Positions 7,541 through 17,393 of a stretch of DNA of 64,000 nucleotides are shown here, piece by piece. The position numbers were made by a program, and so were the translations under genes. Below the pieces are notes generated by a model. It was not told the DNA's origin. It searched no databases and saw only the letters and a program-made list of their open reading frames with translations. How positions within the stretch are numbered: the first letter of the stretch is position 1; every line of letters begins with the position of its first letter. The DNA comes from Haloplanus sp. CK5-1 (GTDB lineage Archaea; Halobacteriota; Halobacteria; Halobacteriales; Haloferacaceae): positions 2,976,001 through 3,040,000 of the forward strand of contig NZ_CP147505.1 in NCBI RefSeq assembly GCF_037201915.1, given 5' to 3'.

Positions 7541-7868
7541 AGAATCGCGTCGGCGGTTCGTCGGCCGCACCGGTCTGTTTGATCGTGTACCACGCCTCGC
7601 CACCCCCACAGTCGTCGCAGGTCACGTCGGTCGCCGTGGGTTTCCCCTCGAAGTTCGCACCCTCCTCGGTTTCGACGAGTTCGTCGTCGCTCTGGCTCTC
7701 GGTGGAGACGAACTCGGCGGCGCGTTCCTCGTCGCGGGCGTCGGTCGCGCCACAGGACGTACACGCCATCTCGCCGTCGCGGGCGACCATCATCGACCCA
7801 CAGTCGTCACAGAACTGCATACGGCGGCCGTAGCGCGCCGAGACACAAAGGTGCCTCGACACGTCGAG

Positions 7869-8411
7869 TCAGTCGATGCGTGACTCGCGACGCTCGGCGA
7901 CGATAGGGCAGTTGCGCACGCGGAAGTCGTCGGCGTCGACCACCTCGACGATGGTCGTCCCCTCGTGGGTGCAGGTCACCGCCGGCGGGTCGGAGAAGTG
8001 TGGGCACTGCTGGCAGAACTCCCGCTTCGAGACGACGTGGTCGTCGGCCGCGGACGCCTCGTGGACCTCGGCCCCGAGTCCCACGCCAGCCTCCGGTCCG
8101 TCCTCACCCTCGACGAAGGACTCCCAGACGGCCTCGTCGTCGACCTCGGCGACGTCGACCGGTTCGAAGGGATCGTCGCGACCGGCATCAGTGTCGGCTC
8201 CGGCCTCTGCCTCCGCGGACGCGCTCCGTTCCCGCACCTCGCGAGCGAGGTCGGCGAGGGGGATGTCGTCGTCCGCGTCGAGGTCGTCGTCCACGTCGAG
8301 GTCGTCGTCCATGTCGAGGTCGTCGTCCACGTCGAGGTCGTCGTCCATGTCGAGGTCGTCGATCGCGGCGAACGGATCGTCGGCGTCGTCCTCGTCGCCG
8401 CCCTCAACCAT
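7869..8411 (-). CDS. acidic repeat protein with C-terminal Cys cluster
   Basis: The product has about 180 residues. Residues about 15-50 are six-residue Asp/Leu repeats (DLDMDD, DLDVDD), followed by an acidic low-complexity linker and a conserved-looking C-terminal domain (SKREFCQQCPHFSDPPAVTCTHEGTTI, then VRNCPIV) in which four Cys and a His could bind metal. The start at 8411 is preferred because its ATG overlaps the stop of the upstream gene (ATGGTTGA). Function is not recognised. It forms a coupled pair with the coiled-coil zinc-ribbon gene. Confidence 0.75.
   Translation of the reverse strand: MVEGGDEDDADDPFAAIDDLDMDDDLDVDDDLDMDDDLDVDDDLDADDDIPLADLAREVRERSASAEAEAGADTDAGRDDPFEPVDVAEVDDEAVWESFVEGEDGPEAGVGLGAEVHEASAADDHVVSKREFCQQCPHFSDPPAVTCTHEGTTIVEVVDADDFRVRNCPIVAERRESRID
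8265..8360 (-). repeat. 18-bp tandem repeats within a coding region
   Basis: About five copies of an 18-bp unit (GTCGTCGTCCACGTCGAG with an A/G variant) encode the acidic D-L-D-x-D-D repeats. This is a coding microsatellite-like array prone to copy-number change, not an RNA or CRISPR repeat. Confidence 0.8.
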
Positions 8412-9204
8412 CGGTCGTCCCTCCAAACTCGGTCTCGTCGCCGCCGTCCTCGCCGTCGGTCAGCGCCGGGTGTTCCCCGGTTGCGAGCGTCGCACTTCCG
8501 AAGAACCCGGACGAGGGCTCGAAGTCGACGTAGGTGGCTTCGCAGTGTGGACACCGGGGTCGAGAGAGCAGTCCGACGTCGACCGTCGAGCCACAGTCGC
8601 CACACGCCGCGGTGCGGTCGCCGTGGCGGTTCGCCGTCGTCCGCAGCTCGTCGACCGCCCGTCGATCCGTCTCGGCAGCGCTGAGATGCCTGAGTTCCGT
8701 GCGGAGGTCGGCAACGGTGTCCTCGAGGTCGCCGGTCGTGTCGGTCAGGTACTCCAGGATCTCCTCGTAGTTCTCGAACCCGCGGTCCAGACGGTCGGAG
8801 AGCGCGTCGACCTGCGCCGCGGCGTCCTCGGCGGCGTGGGCGGCGGCGTCGACGCGGTCGGCCAGTTCGGGGTGGTCGTGGTCGCGGGGTGCCTTGGCGT
8901 CGGCCTCGCGTTTGACCTGGATCACCCGGTCGCGGACGTCGTCGATCTTCGTGTCGAGGTCGTCCTCGACGTCGCCGACGCGGTCGGACAGCACCTCGAT
9001 GCGCTCTTCCATCCCGTCGAGACGCTCCAGGTCGACGTCGATCGGAGCACCGTCGGCGTCGGGGTCCGCCTCGGCGTCGAGATAGCGGTACACCGAGACA
9101 GCTCGCGCGAGGAGTGTTCCTGGATCCGCGTCGTGCTCGGCGGCCCGCCGTTCGACCCACTCCCGTAACTCATCCGGGAAGGCGTCGGACTGTTCGCCTG
9201 CCAT
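8404..9204 (-). CDS. coiled-coil protein with C-terminal zinc ribbon
   Basis: This 266-residue protein begins with a short helical region resembling a ribbon-helix-helix or CopG-like segment (FPDELREWVERRAAEHDADP). Heptad-type coiled coil extends from about residue 65 to 190. A CxxC-x12-CxxC zinc ribbon (CGDCGS, CPHCEA) lies at about 205-225, and the tail is Gly/Asp-rich. It overlaps the next gene by 8 bases. The architecture suggests a structural or DNA-associated protein, but no function is known to me. Confidence 0.75.
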   Translation of the reverse strand: MAGEQSDAFPDELREWVERRAAEHDADPGTLLARAVSVYRYLDAEADPDADGAPIDVDLERLDGMEERIEVLSDRVGDVEDDLDTKIDDVRDRVIQVKREADAKAPRDHDHPELADRVDAAAHAAEDAAAQVDALSDRLDRGFENYEEILEYLTDTTGDLEDTVADLRTELRHLSAAETDRRAVDELRTTANRHGDRTAACGDCGSTVDVGLLSRPRCPHCEATYVDFEPSSGFFGSATLATGEHPALTDGEDGGDETEFGGTTDG

Positions 9205-9249
9205 CCCGTATCCCTTTTTCGCCGCAGCATAAGTATCGGTCGGCCTGCC

Positions 9250-10086
9250 CTACCGGATCTTCCGGACACCGCTGACGTCGAACCCGCCCTCGTGAATCTC
9301 CGTCTCGAACCGGATGATGTTCTCCGCTTCGAGCCGCGAGAGGACCCCCCGGAACTCCTTGACGAACATGGTGCGAGCGCGCTTGGAACCGCCGCTCTCC
9401 CACTCGAACTGGAGGGTCCCCGAGGTGGCGTCCATCAGGTGGCCAAGCGACGTCGCCTCCAGTGTCTCCTCCTGGGCCAACAGGAGGATGAGTCCACCCC
9501 ACTGGTAGGCGACCTTCTGGATGCCCTTCATGACGAGGGCGATGTCACTCCACGTCATGTCGTCGCTGACGGCGGCGACGAGGTCGGTCACCGAGTCGAC
9601 GATGACGAGGTTCCCCGGCGCGTTCTCGCCGAGGTAGTCGCCGAGGGCGCTCAGTGCGCTCTCCCGGCGCTCGCGCGTCGCTAGATCCTCGACCGTCCGG
9701 GTCGCCCCAGCGTACCACTCCCGCGGGATCGGGCTCAGTTGGAAGTACTCGGCCGAGAGATCGCGAAACTGGACGTGGTCGACGGCCGTGTTCGCCAGAT
9801 CCTCGTCCATCGTGTACGACATCTCGCGTTCGAGGTGGTCACGGCCGGTCGTGAAAGAGACGTAGTGTATCTCCTCGGGCGGCGTCGCAGACGACTCCAC
9901 ATCGCCGTAGTGGAGGTCGAACGCGTCGCGGTCGCCGTAGTACAGGCCGTTCATCGCGGCGCTCGTGTAGGCGAACTCGCGGGCGCCCGCACCGGCCTCG
10001 CCGACCAGCAGGACGACGCTCCCCGGTGGCGCACCGCCGCCGACGATGGAATCGAGGCGGGCGATACCGAAGGGGATGCGTGCCAT
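9250..10086 (-). CDS. KaiC/RecA-like ATPase family protein (HTR-like)
   Basis: This 278-residue RecA-superfamily protein is of the haloarchaeal KaiC-like/HTR type. The N terminus IARLDSIVGGGAPPGSVVLL is the typical lead-in to Walker A, but the P-loop reads GEAGAGAREF, with Arg in place of the invariant Lys-Ser/Thr. A Walker B-like LVIVDSV lies near residue 170. Nucleotide binding may be weakened, so a regulatory rather than energy-converting role is possible. The gene lies 24 bp downstream of the GHMP-family gene in the same direction. Confidence 0.8.
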   Translation of the reverse strand: MARIPFGIARLDSIVGGGAPPGSVVLLVGEAGAGAREFAYTSAAMNGLYYGDRDAFDLHYGDVESSATPPEEIHYVSFTTGRDHLEREMSYTMDEDLANTAVDHVQFRDLSAEYFQLSPIPREWYAGATRTVEDLATRERRESALSALGDYLGENAPGNLVIVDSVTDLVAAVSDDMTWSDIALVMKGIQKVAYQWGGLILLLAQEETLEATSLGHLMDATSGTLQFEWESGGSKRARTMFVKEFRGVLSRLEAENIIRFETEIHEGGFDVSGVRKIR

Positions 10087-10110
10087 GGGCGGCGTAGGAC
10101 CGTCGGCGAG

Positions 10111-11106
10111 TTAGTCGTTGCGGCGCGGGTCGCCGTCGACCGTCGCACCGCGGTTGTGACCCTCGGCGACTAGGACCCGGCCGTCGACGCCCGCGGCGTC
10201 CAAGGCGTCGCGTCCCGCCTCCCGTGCCGCCGCCGACCGCGAGGCATCGGTGACGCCGTACACCGACGGCCCCCAGGAGGACTGCCCCGCGCCGTAGACG
10301 GCCGGGTCCTCGTCGAGGGCGGCGACGAGTTCGCCGGCCGGCGGGCGGTAGACCCCACCCTGTTCGTCGGCGTACCACGTCCCGTTGAGGCGGCCGACCT
10401 CCGCGACGGCCGCCCCGAAGCGTTCGGCCGATCCCTCGGTGATCGCCGGGAGGACACGCCGGGCGATGACGCCGGCGAGACGGTCACTGGGTGACGGGGA
10501 CGCGGTTTCGACAACCGAGCGCATGCTTCGGTCCTCGGCGTCGCCGCTCGGTCCCGTGGGGGAGTCGGGCACGACGACGAGAAAGCGCCAGTCCTCGGGG
10601 ATGGGGTGACGCGCGGCGACCGGCGGCACCGACCACCGACCGAGCGCGGGCCGATCGGTCGTGAACCGCGCGGTCGGGTGGCCGGCATCGAGGACGAATC
10701 CGCCGTCCTCGAAGGTGGCGACGCCGACACCGGAGCGGCCGCCCCGACCCAACTCCGGTGCGAGGCGTCGGACGTCGACCGAGCGGTCGTGGGCGCGCGC
10801 GACGGCGACGAGCGTCGCGAGTGCCAACTGCGTCCCGCTCCCGAGGCCGACGTGCCGGGGGAAGGAGCCGTCGACGGTCACGTCCGCGCCGTCGACGTCG
10901 AGGTGGTCGACTGCCCGTTGCGCGTAGTCGCGGACGGTCGGATTGTCACAGGTCACGCCCCCGTCGGGGGTCGCGGCGACGCTGACCCGCGGGCGGTCGA
11001 GACCAACGCCCAGACTCCCGTAGAGGCGTTCGCGGGCCAGGCTCAGGTTACAGAAGCCGAAGTGGAGGCGGGCGTACGTGGTGACGACGGCGCGGTCGCG
11101 GGACAT
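10111..11106 (-). CDS. beta-ribofuranosylaminobenzene 5'-phosphate synthase-like GHMP family protein
   Basis: This 331-residue member of the GHMP kinase superfamily resembles beta-RFAP synthase (start TTYARLHFGFCNLSLARERLYGSLGVGL). That enzyme condenses PRPP with p-hydroxybenzoate or pABA in tetrahydromethanopterin-type pterin biosynthesis. The GHMP glycine loop is GLGSGTQLALA (about residue 92), and GRGGRSGVGVATFE and QSSWGPSVYG are further conserved-looking Gly-rich segments. Its true substrate in haloarchaea, which lack methanogenesis, is uncertain. It is followed closely by the KaiC-like gene. Confidence 0.82.
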   Translation of the reverse strand: MSRDRAVVTTYARLHFGFCNLSLARERLYGSLGVGLDRPRVSVAATPDGGVTCDNPTVRDYAQRAVDHLDVDGADVTVDGSFPRHVGLGSGTQLALATLVAVARAHDRSVDVRRLAPELGRGGRSGVGVATFEDGGFVLDAGHPTARFTTDRPALGRWSVPPVAARHPIPEDWRFLVVVPDSPTGPSGDAEDRSMRSVVETASPSPSDRLAGVIARRVLPAITEGSAERFGAAVAEVGRLNGTWYADEQGGVYRPPAGELVAALDEDPAVYGAGQSSWGPSVYGVTDASRSAAAREAGRDALDAAGVDGRVLVAEGHNRGATVDGDPRRND

Positions 11107-11125
11107 GGATCGGTGGCGACGCCGC

Positions 11126-11449
11126 TCAGCCCGACCCCGGGAGCGGACAGAGACTGGCGGTGAAGACGGCGACGTCGTCGGTGTCGTTGCGCGCCCCGTG
11201 GACCACGCCGCGGTCGTGGTAGACGACGCCGGGGGCGTCGACCGCCTCCTCGTCGTCGCCCTGGATCACGGTCACCGTCCCGCGGAGGACGTGAAAGACG
11301 TTCGTGCTGTCGGCGTGTTCGTGTGGTTCCAATCGAGCACCCGGCCCCAAGGCGAAGGCCTTCACCAGTACGTCGTCGCCGACGGCGAGTTCGGCCGTCA
11401 CCACTTCCTCGGGGGCCGGATCGAGCGTCTCCAGTCGGTCGAGCGTCAT
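11126..11449 (-). CDS. cupin domain protein
   Basis: The 107-residue product is a single small cupin. Motif 1 (PGARLEPHEHADSTNVFHVLRGTV) supplies two His and a Glu/His pattern typical of the metal site, and motif 2 (DRGVVHGARND) supplies another His. Such cupins bind a divalent metal and act as small isomerases, dioxygenases or sensors; the substrate cannot be inferred. It is 19 bp upstream of the beta-RFAP synthase-like gene in the same direction. Confidence 0.82.
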   Translation of the reverse strand: MTLDRLETLDPAPEEVVTAELAVGDDVLVKAFALGPGARLEPHEHADSTNVFHVLRGTVTVIQGDDEEAVDAPGVVYHDRGVVHGARNDTDDVAVFTASLCPLPGSG

Positions 11450-11552
11450 GGCGGCTAGTCGACCGCCTGCGTCTTAATCGGTGCGCTTCCGGGAGAAAAC
11501 GGAGGAACGAGCGGTCGTCGATCGGAGGGCCGTCGCGTGGGGGAGTCAGGGG

Positions 11553-12224
11553 TTATCGACCGGCCGGCCCGCCGTCACCGAAGATGGAGCCGAGGAGGGT
11601 CGAGACGCGGTCGGGAACGACGGCGGGGAGCGAGGACGGGGGACCCTGTCGGTCCGCCGTCTCTGCCGCGTCGGCCGCACCCGCGTCGGCGGACGCGCTG
11701 CCGTCGGCGGCGTTCTCGTCACGTTCGTCGTCCTCGATTTCTTCGGCCTCCTCGTCACGTTCGTCCTCGGCCTCCTCGTCACGTTCGTCCTCGGCCTCCT
11801 CGTCACGTTCGTCCTCGGCCTCCTCGTCACGTTCGTCCTCGGCCTCCTCGTCACGTTCGTCTTCGTCCTCCATCTCGAACTCGCTCCCTTCGAGGACGAG
11901 CGAGCCGTCGTCGACCGCGTACTCGCTTTCGAGTTCGACGCTCGCCGTCTCGGTGCTCACCTCGAACTCGTCGTCGGGGCGCTCGAAGGCGACGGTCCCG
12001 TCCGCGTCGGTCTCGCCGACCGCCTCACCGTCGACCTCGACGGTCGCGTTCTCGACGCCGTCGTCGTCCTCGGTCACGGTGACCGTGACGACACCGTCGT
12101 TCAACTGTGCGTCCATGGCGTACGCGCCGTCGCCTGCGTCGTGCGTGCTCCCGACCGCCGCGCCGACGCCGGTGGCGGCCACCAGCACGGCCAGCAGGAT
12201 CGCGAGCGGTTTCGTGACGGACAT
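11553..12224 (-). CDS. secreted or membrane-anchored protein with acidic DERDEEAE repeats
   Basis: The start at 12224 gives a 223-residue protein with a Sec-type signal peptide (MSVTKPLAILLAVLVAATGVGAAVG). A beta-rich domain (about residues 30-120) resembles a carboxypeptidase-regulatory/Ig-like surface fold (VTVTEDDDGVENATVEVDG). Five exact eight-residue repeats DERDEEAE and an acidic Ala/Asp tail follow. It is probably exposed on the cell surface. The upstream Met at 12257 would put eleven polar residues before the signal and is less likely. Confidence 0.72.
   Translation of the reverse strand: MSVTKPLAILLAVLVAATGVGAAVGSTHDAGDGAYAMDAQLNDGVVTVTVTEDDDGVENATVEVDGEAVGETDADGTVAFERPDDEFEVSTETASVELESEYAVDDGSLVLEGSEFEMEDEDERDEEAEDERDEEAEDERDEEAEDERDEEAEDERDEEAEEIEDDERDENAADGSASADAGAADAAETADRQGPPSSLPAVVPDRVSTLLGSIFGDGGPAGR
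11745..11864 (-). repeat. 24-bp coding tandem repeat (5 units)
   Basis: Five consecutive 24-bp units (GGCCTCCTCGTCACGTTCGT plus CCTC) encode DERDEEAE on the minus strand. There are no spacers, so this is a protein-repeat array and not a CRISPR. Confidence 0.9.
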
Positions 12225-12332
12225 TGCACTCGACGGCTGGAACGGGAGCCACTTCAACCGGGGAGACGGTGAAGTCGAATTTCGGAGTTTCGAAGCCTAT
12301 AAACCCGAATTAACCGGGATTAACCGATCGAA

Positions 12333-12656
12333 TCAGGCGAGTTCCTCGGCGACCATGTCGACGCCGAACAGGTCGGGATCCATCGCGAGGTCGGTCTGCC
12401 CGCGCGCGAACTCGGGGAGGGAGTCGTGGCTGTAGACGACGATCTGGACGTCGGAGTTGCGCTCTTTGACCACCGAGATGGCAGTCGCCTCGTCCAGATC
12501 CGTGAGGACGAACAGGTCGGCCTCGGCGACGTCCGCGTCGTCGAGGACCGAAGCGGTGAGAATCCCGTCGACGCGTTCGACGTCGATGCCCTCGGCCTCC
12601 AGCGCCGCCCCCAGTCCCTCGTGGTCCGGGCCGGCGAGGATCGCTCGGGTCGTCAT
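12333..12656 (-). CDS. small conserved haloarchaeal protein downstream of guaA
   Basis: This 107-residue protein starts [19 protein letters not shown] and has alternating beta/alpha segments ([25 protein letters not shown]) that suggest a small Rossmann-like or receiver-like fold without obvious catalytic residues. Its ATG overlaps the guaA stop (ATGA), so it is the last gene of the pyrG-guaA operon and is probably linked to nucleotide metabolism. No specific function can be given. Confidence 0.75.
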   Translation of the reverse strand: MTTRAILAGPDHEGLGAALEAEGIDVERVDGILTASVLDDADVAEADLFVLTDLDEATAISVVKERNSDVQIVVYSHDSLPEFARGQTDLAMDPDLFGVDMVAEELA

Positions 12657-13569
12657 TCGTACTCGATGGTCGCGGGCGGTTTGTGGGTGACGTCGTAGAC
12701 GACCCGCGCGACGTTCTCGTTCTCGCCGGTGATGCGGCTCTGGATGCGCTGGAGCGTCTCCCACGGGAGTTCCTGTGCACGCGCGGTCATCCCGTCCCGG
12801 CTCTCGACCGACCGGACGGAGACGACCCAGCCGTGGACACGGTTGTCGCCTTTGACACCCGTCGCCTTGCCGATGACGGCCGCGAACGCCTGCCACGGAT
12901 CGTGCTCCTCGACCTCCTCCTCGACGACGTGACACGCCTCGCGGGCCACCGCCAACTTCTCTTCGGTCACCTCGCCGATGATGCGGACGGCGAGACCGGG
13001 ACCGGGGAACGGCATCCGCTCGGAGACCACCTCCTCCAGATCCAGCGCCCGAGCCACCTCCCGAACCTCGTCCTTGTAGAGATCGCGGACGGGTTCGACG
13101 ATGCCCTCGAAGTCGATCACCTCGGGGAGGCCACCGACGTTGTGGTGGGATTTGATGTTGCCCTCGCTCTCGATGCGGTCGGGGTAGATCGTTCCTTGCA
13201 CGAGGTAGTCGGCGTCGGCCTCGCGGGCCTCGCGTTCGAACTCCCGGATGAACCCCTCGCCGATGACGTGGCGCTTCTCCTCGGGGTCGGTGACGCCCTC
13301 GAGGGCGTCGAGGAATCGGTCCTGCGCGTCGACGACTCGTAGGCTGTCCATGAACGCGAACGTCTCGCGGATGCCCTCCGTCTCGCCTTTCCGCATCAGC
13401 CCGGTGTCGACGTAGACGGGGGTGAGGCGGTCGCCGATCGCGCGGTACGCGAGTGCGGCCGCGACCGACGAGTCGACGCCGCCGGAGAGCGCGATGATGG
13501 CGTTCTCGTCGCCGACAGCGTCGGCGATCTCCTCGGTCGCCTCCGCGATGAATTCGTCGGCGTCGACCA

Positions 13570-13570
<1 letters not shown>
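12653..13570 (-). CDS. guaA: GMP synthase, ATP-PPase (synthetase) subunit
   Basis: The 305-residue product is the stand-alone ATP pyrophosphatase subunit of archaeal two-subunit GMP synthase, which aminates XMP to GMP using ammonia from a separate glutaminase. The PP-loop [12 protein letters not shown] is at about residue 30, GLMRKGE and HHNVGGLPE are conserved substrate segments, and the dimerisation domain ends [23 protein letters not shown]. The start at 13570 follows from the one-base overlap with the pyrG stop. It is the middle gene of a pyrG-guaA-small protein operon. Confidence 0.93.
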
Positions 13571-15279
<1,709 letters not shown>

Positions 15280-15331
15280 TCACACGGGGCCACATCGCAG
15301 GATTCGAGTCGGCAGCGACCGTCGGCCCCGT

Positions 15332-16129
15332 ATGGATCTGCCCGAACTCGGTCTCGGGACGTACCGACTGACCGACCCCGACGACTGCGCGACCGCCGTC
15401 GAGACGGCCCTCGGGACGGGCTACCGTCACGTCGACACCGCCGAGTACTACGGGAACGAGGCGGCGGTGGGCGAGGGCATCGCGTCGAGTCCCGTCGACC
15501 GCGACGACGTGTTCCTCGCGACGAAGGTGTGGCGGGACCGTCTCGGTCGCGACGCGTTCCCGGAGAGCGCACGCGAGCGGGTCGACGCTCTCGGCGTCGA
15601 CGCCGTCGACCTGCTGTACGTCCACTGGCCGCTGGGGACCTACGACCCCGACGAGACGCTCCCGGCCCTGCTGGAGGCGCGCGAGCGAGGGCTGACCCGA
15701 CACGTGGGTCTCAGCAACTTCACGCCGCCCCTCTTGGACGAGGCCATCGACCGACTCGGCGAACCGCCGGCCGCCCACCAAGTCGAGATGCACCCCCTTT
15801 GCCAGCAGGACGACCTCCGGGCACACGCCCGCCGCCACGACTACCCGCTGGTGGCGTACGCCCCCATCGCGCGCAACGCCGTCGCAGACGTGCCCGAGAT
15901 CCGCGAGGTCGCCGAGAAACACGACGCCACGCCCGCACAGGTGTCGTTGGCGTGGGCGCTCAACAAGGAATCCGTGGCGGTCATCCCCAAGTCCGGGACG
16001 CCCGAACACATCCGCGAGAACTACCGGGCCATGGAGCTGGATCTGGACGACGAGGACGTGGCACGCATCGACGGGATCACACGGGAGGAACGGGTCGTCG
16101 ATCCGGGGGACGCACCGTGGAACCGCTGA
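15332..16129 (+). CDS. aldo/keto reductase
   Basis: This 265-residue NAD(P)H-dependent aldo/keto reductase is a complete TIM barrel. It has the catalytic Asp-Tyr (GYRHVDTAEYYGNE), the Lys in FLATKVWRDR, and the His in LLYVHWPLG. The C-terminal cofactor-binding segment is VIPKSGTPEHIRENYRA. The start at 15332 is chosen because the protein then begins directly with the first strand MDLPELGLGTYR. The physiological substrate is unknown. Confidence 0.9.
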   Translation: MDLPELGLGTYRLTDPDDCATAVETALGTGYRHVDTAEYYGNEAAVGEGIASSPVDRDDVFLATKVWRDRLGRDAFPESARERVDALGVDAVDLLYVHWPLGTYDPDETLPALLEARERGLTRHVGLSNFTPPLLDEAIDRLGEPPAAHQVEMHPLCQQDDLRAHARRHDYPLVAYAPIARNAVADVPEIREVAEKHDATPAQVSLAWALNKESVAVIPKSGTPEHIRENYRAMELDLDDEDVARIDGITREERVVDPGDAPWNR

Positions 16130-16214
16130 CCGGTCCGACCCCGTTCGGGCCGACGACGCCGCGAGCGGCCGGTCACTTCGTCATACTTTTCACTGCCCGC
16201 GCCAAGGTTCTGGC

Positions 16215-17051
16215 ATGAGCGCGGACGACAAATACCCCGAAGAGAGCGGGCGACGGCGGTTCGTCAAGGGCGTCGTGGGCGGGTCGGCGCTCGCCGGCGT
16301 CGGCGCACTCGGGACGGTCACCGTCAACAGCGCGACTGCCTCGCCGGGTGCCGGTGGGGGGGCGACGCAGGCGTGGGCCATCGAGAACACGGCCGGCCCT
16401 GCGCCACGCGGGATGCCACAGATCCCGCTCGAAGTCGACGACGAGGGCTACATCAGGGGAATCTGGCCGGACGTCGAGACCACGCTCCAAGGCGGGGTCG
16501 AGATCCGGATCGCCGAGATGGACCTCGGCGGGACGACCTACTCCTCGGAGTGGTTCCAGTACTGTGGCGTCGAAGGGTACCAAGGCATCCAGCCGGGGTA
16601 CGAGAGTGACAACTACTTCAGATCGGACTCGGCACCTCCCTACGACTGGCAGTCGTCGAGCAAGGAACAGGGCGATCGCTTCCACGTCGACGACTTCAGC
16701 GACTACACCGAGTGGGGCAACGGCATCGGCGACGCCGGCGCCGGGAAACCAGCCACGGGCACGTGGCGGTCACAGGACGCCGACGACGTGATCCCGATCC
16801 AGGTGATCCGGAGCAAGCGCGTCGAACAGGCCGCCCAGAACGACGAGTGGTTGCAGGCGAGCACCGACCAGGGGTTCATCGCGTGGCTCAACAAGTGTAC
16901 GCACTTCTGCTGTGTCCCCGGCTACAAACAGACGGAGGACGTGGCTCGCTTCGGCGACCCCAACGGGGTCTACTGCCAGTGCCACCAGTCGGTGTACGAT
17001 CCCTTCTCGGTCGTCCAGACGCTGTTCACCGCCCGCCCACGGCCGGACTGA
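16215..17051 (+). CDS. Rieske iron-sulfur protein of a cytochrome bc-type complex
   Basis: The 278-residue protein has an N-terminal twin-arginine anchor (GRRRFVKGVVGGSALAGVGAL) and a C-terminal Rieske domain. Two ligand pairs, CTH in NKCTHFCCVPGYK and CQCH in YCQCHQSVYDPF, bind the 2Fe-2S cluster. It would sit on the outer face of the membrane and transfer electrons from quinol. No cytochrome b gene is adjacent in this window, so it may serve a complex encoded elsewhere. Haloarchaeal Rieske proteins of this type are similarly long because of an insertion before the cluster. Confidence 0.88.
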   Translation: MSADDKYPEESGRRRFVKGVVGGSALAGVGALGTVTVNSATASPGAGGGATQAWAIENTAGPAPRGMPQIPLEVDDEGYIRGIWPDVETTLQGGVEIRIAEMDLGGTTYSSEWFQYCGVEGYQGIQPGYESDNYFRSDSAPPYDWQSSSKEQGDRFHVDDFSDYTEWGNGIGDAGAGKPATGTWRSQDADDVIPIQVIRSKRVEQAAQNDEWLQASTDQGFIAWLNKCTHFCCVPGYKQTEDVARFGDPNGVYCQCHQSVYDPFSVVQTLFTARPRPD

Positions 17052-17079
17052 TCGAGCCGGCACCCACTACCCGCTTCCC

Positions 17080-17370
17080 TCACTCGGTCGCGCCACGCCC
17101 GCCGCTCACCGGCGGGAACAGCGCGAGTTCGTCGCTCGCCGCAACCGTCGTCTCCAGTCCGTCGGCCGCGTGGACGTTCTCGCCGTTCCGGAGGACGTTG
17201 ATGTGGTCCGCGACCGCTCCCGAGTCGTCGAGGACGCGTTCCCGGAGCGACGGCTGTGCCTCGAACAGCGCGTCGAGTGCGTCGCCGACCGTCGCTCCGT
17301 CGTCGACGTCGACCGATATCTCCCGGTCGCCGGCCACCTCCGCGAGGTCAGCGAACAACTTCCACTCCAT
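17080..17370 (-). CDS. samp1: ubiquitin-like SAMP1/MoaD family protein with a C-terminal extension
   Basis: This 96-residue beta-grasp protein begins MEWKLFADLAEVAG and closely resembles the haloarchaeal ubiquitin-like modifier SAMP1, which is adenylated at its C-terminal diglycine by UbaA for protein conjugation and for molybdopterin sulfur transfer. The conserved end LALFPPVSGG is present (Gly90-Gly91), but five more residues, RGATE, follow before the stop codon. Mature SAMP1 must end in GG, so this version would need proteolytic trimming or is not conjugated. The start at 17370 fits the SAMP1 N terminus. Confidence 0.85.
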   Translation of the reverse strand: MEWKLFADLAEVAGDREISVDVDDGATVGDALDALFEAQPSLRERVLDDSGAVADHINVLRNGENVHAADGLETTVAASDELALFPPVSGGRGATE

Positions 17371-17393
17371 AGGGTACTCTCCCGGCCCGTCGG

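Larger units (their letters stand above)
7503..7820 (-). pseudogene. tfs: chromosomal tfs gene, 3'-truncated by integration
   Basis: The frame starts at 7820 (MQFCDDCGSMM) and is a GC-rich host TFS through the N-terminal ribbon, linker, first CxxC of the C-terminal ribbon (CDDCGGGEAWY) and the acidic hairpin (GAADEPPTRF). After FFKC the integrated element begins and the frame reads out EKRNSVAYS before a stop. The last ribbon Cys and the conserved RWREYN end are lost (now at 2508-2551), so the second zinc site cannot form normally. If translated, the product would keep the acidic hairpin without a stable fold, so it is either inactive or a possible interfering form. Confidence 0.88.

Noticed and set aside
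11745-11864. Short regular repeats that might be a CRISPR array
   Set aside because: Units are contiguous with no spacers and encode an in-frame peptide repeat. No CRISPR array was found anywhere in the window.
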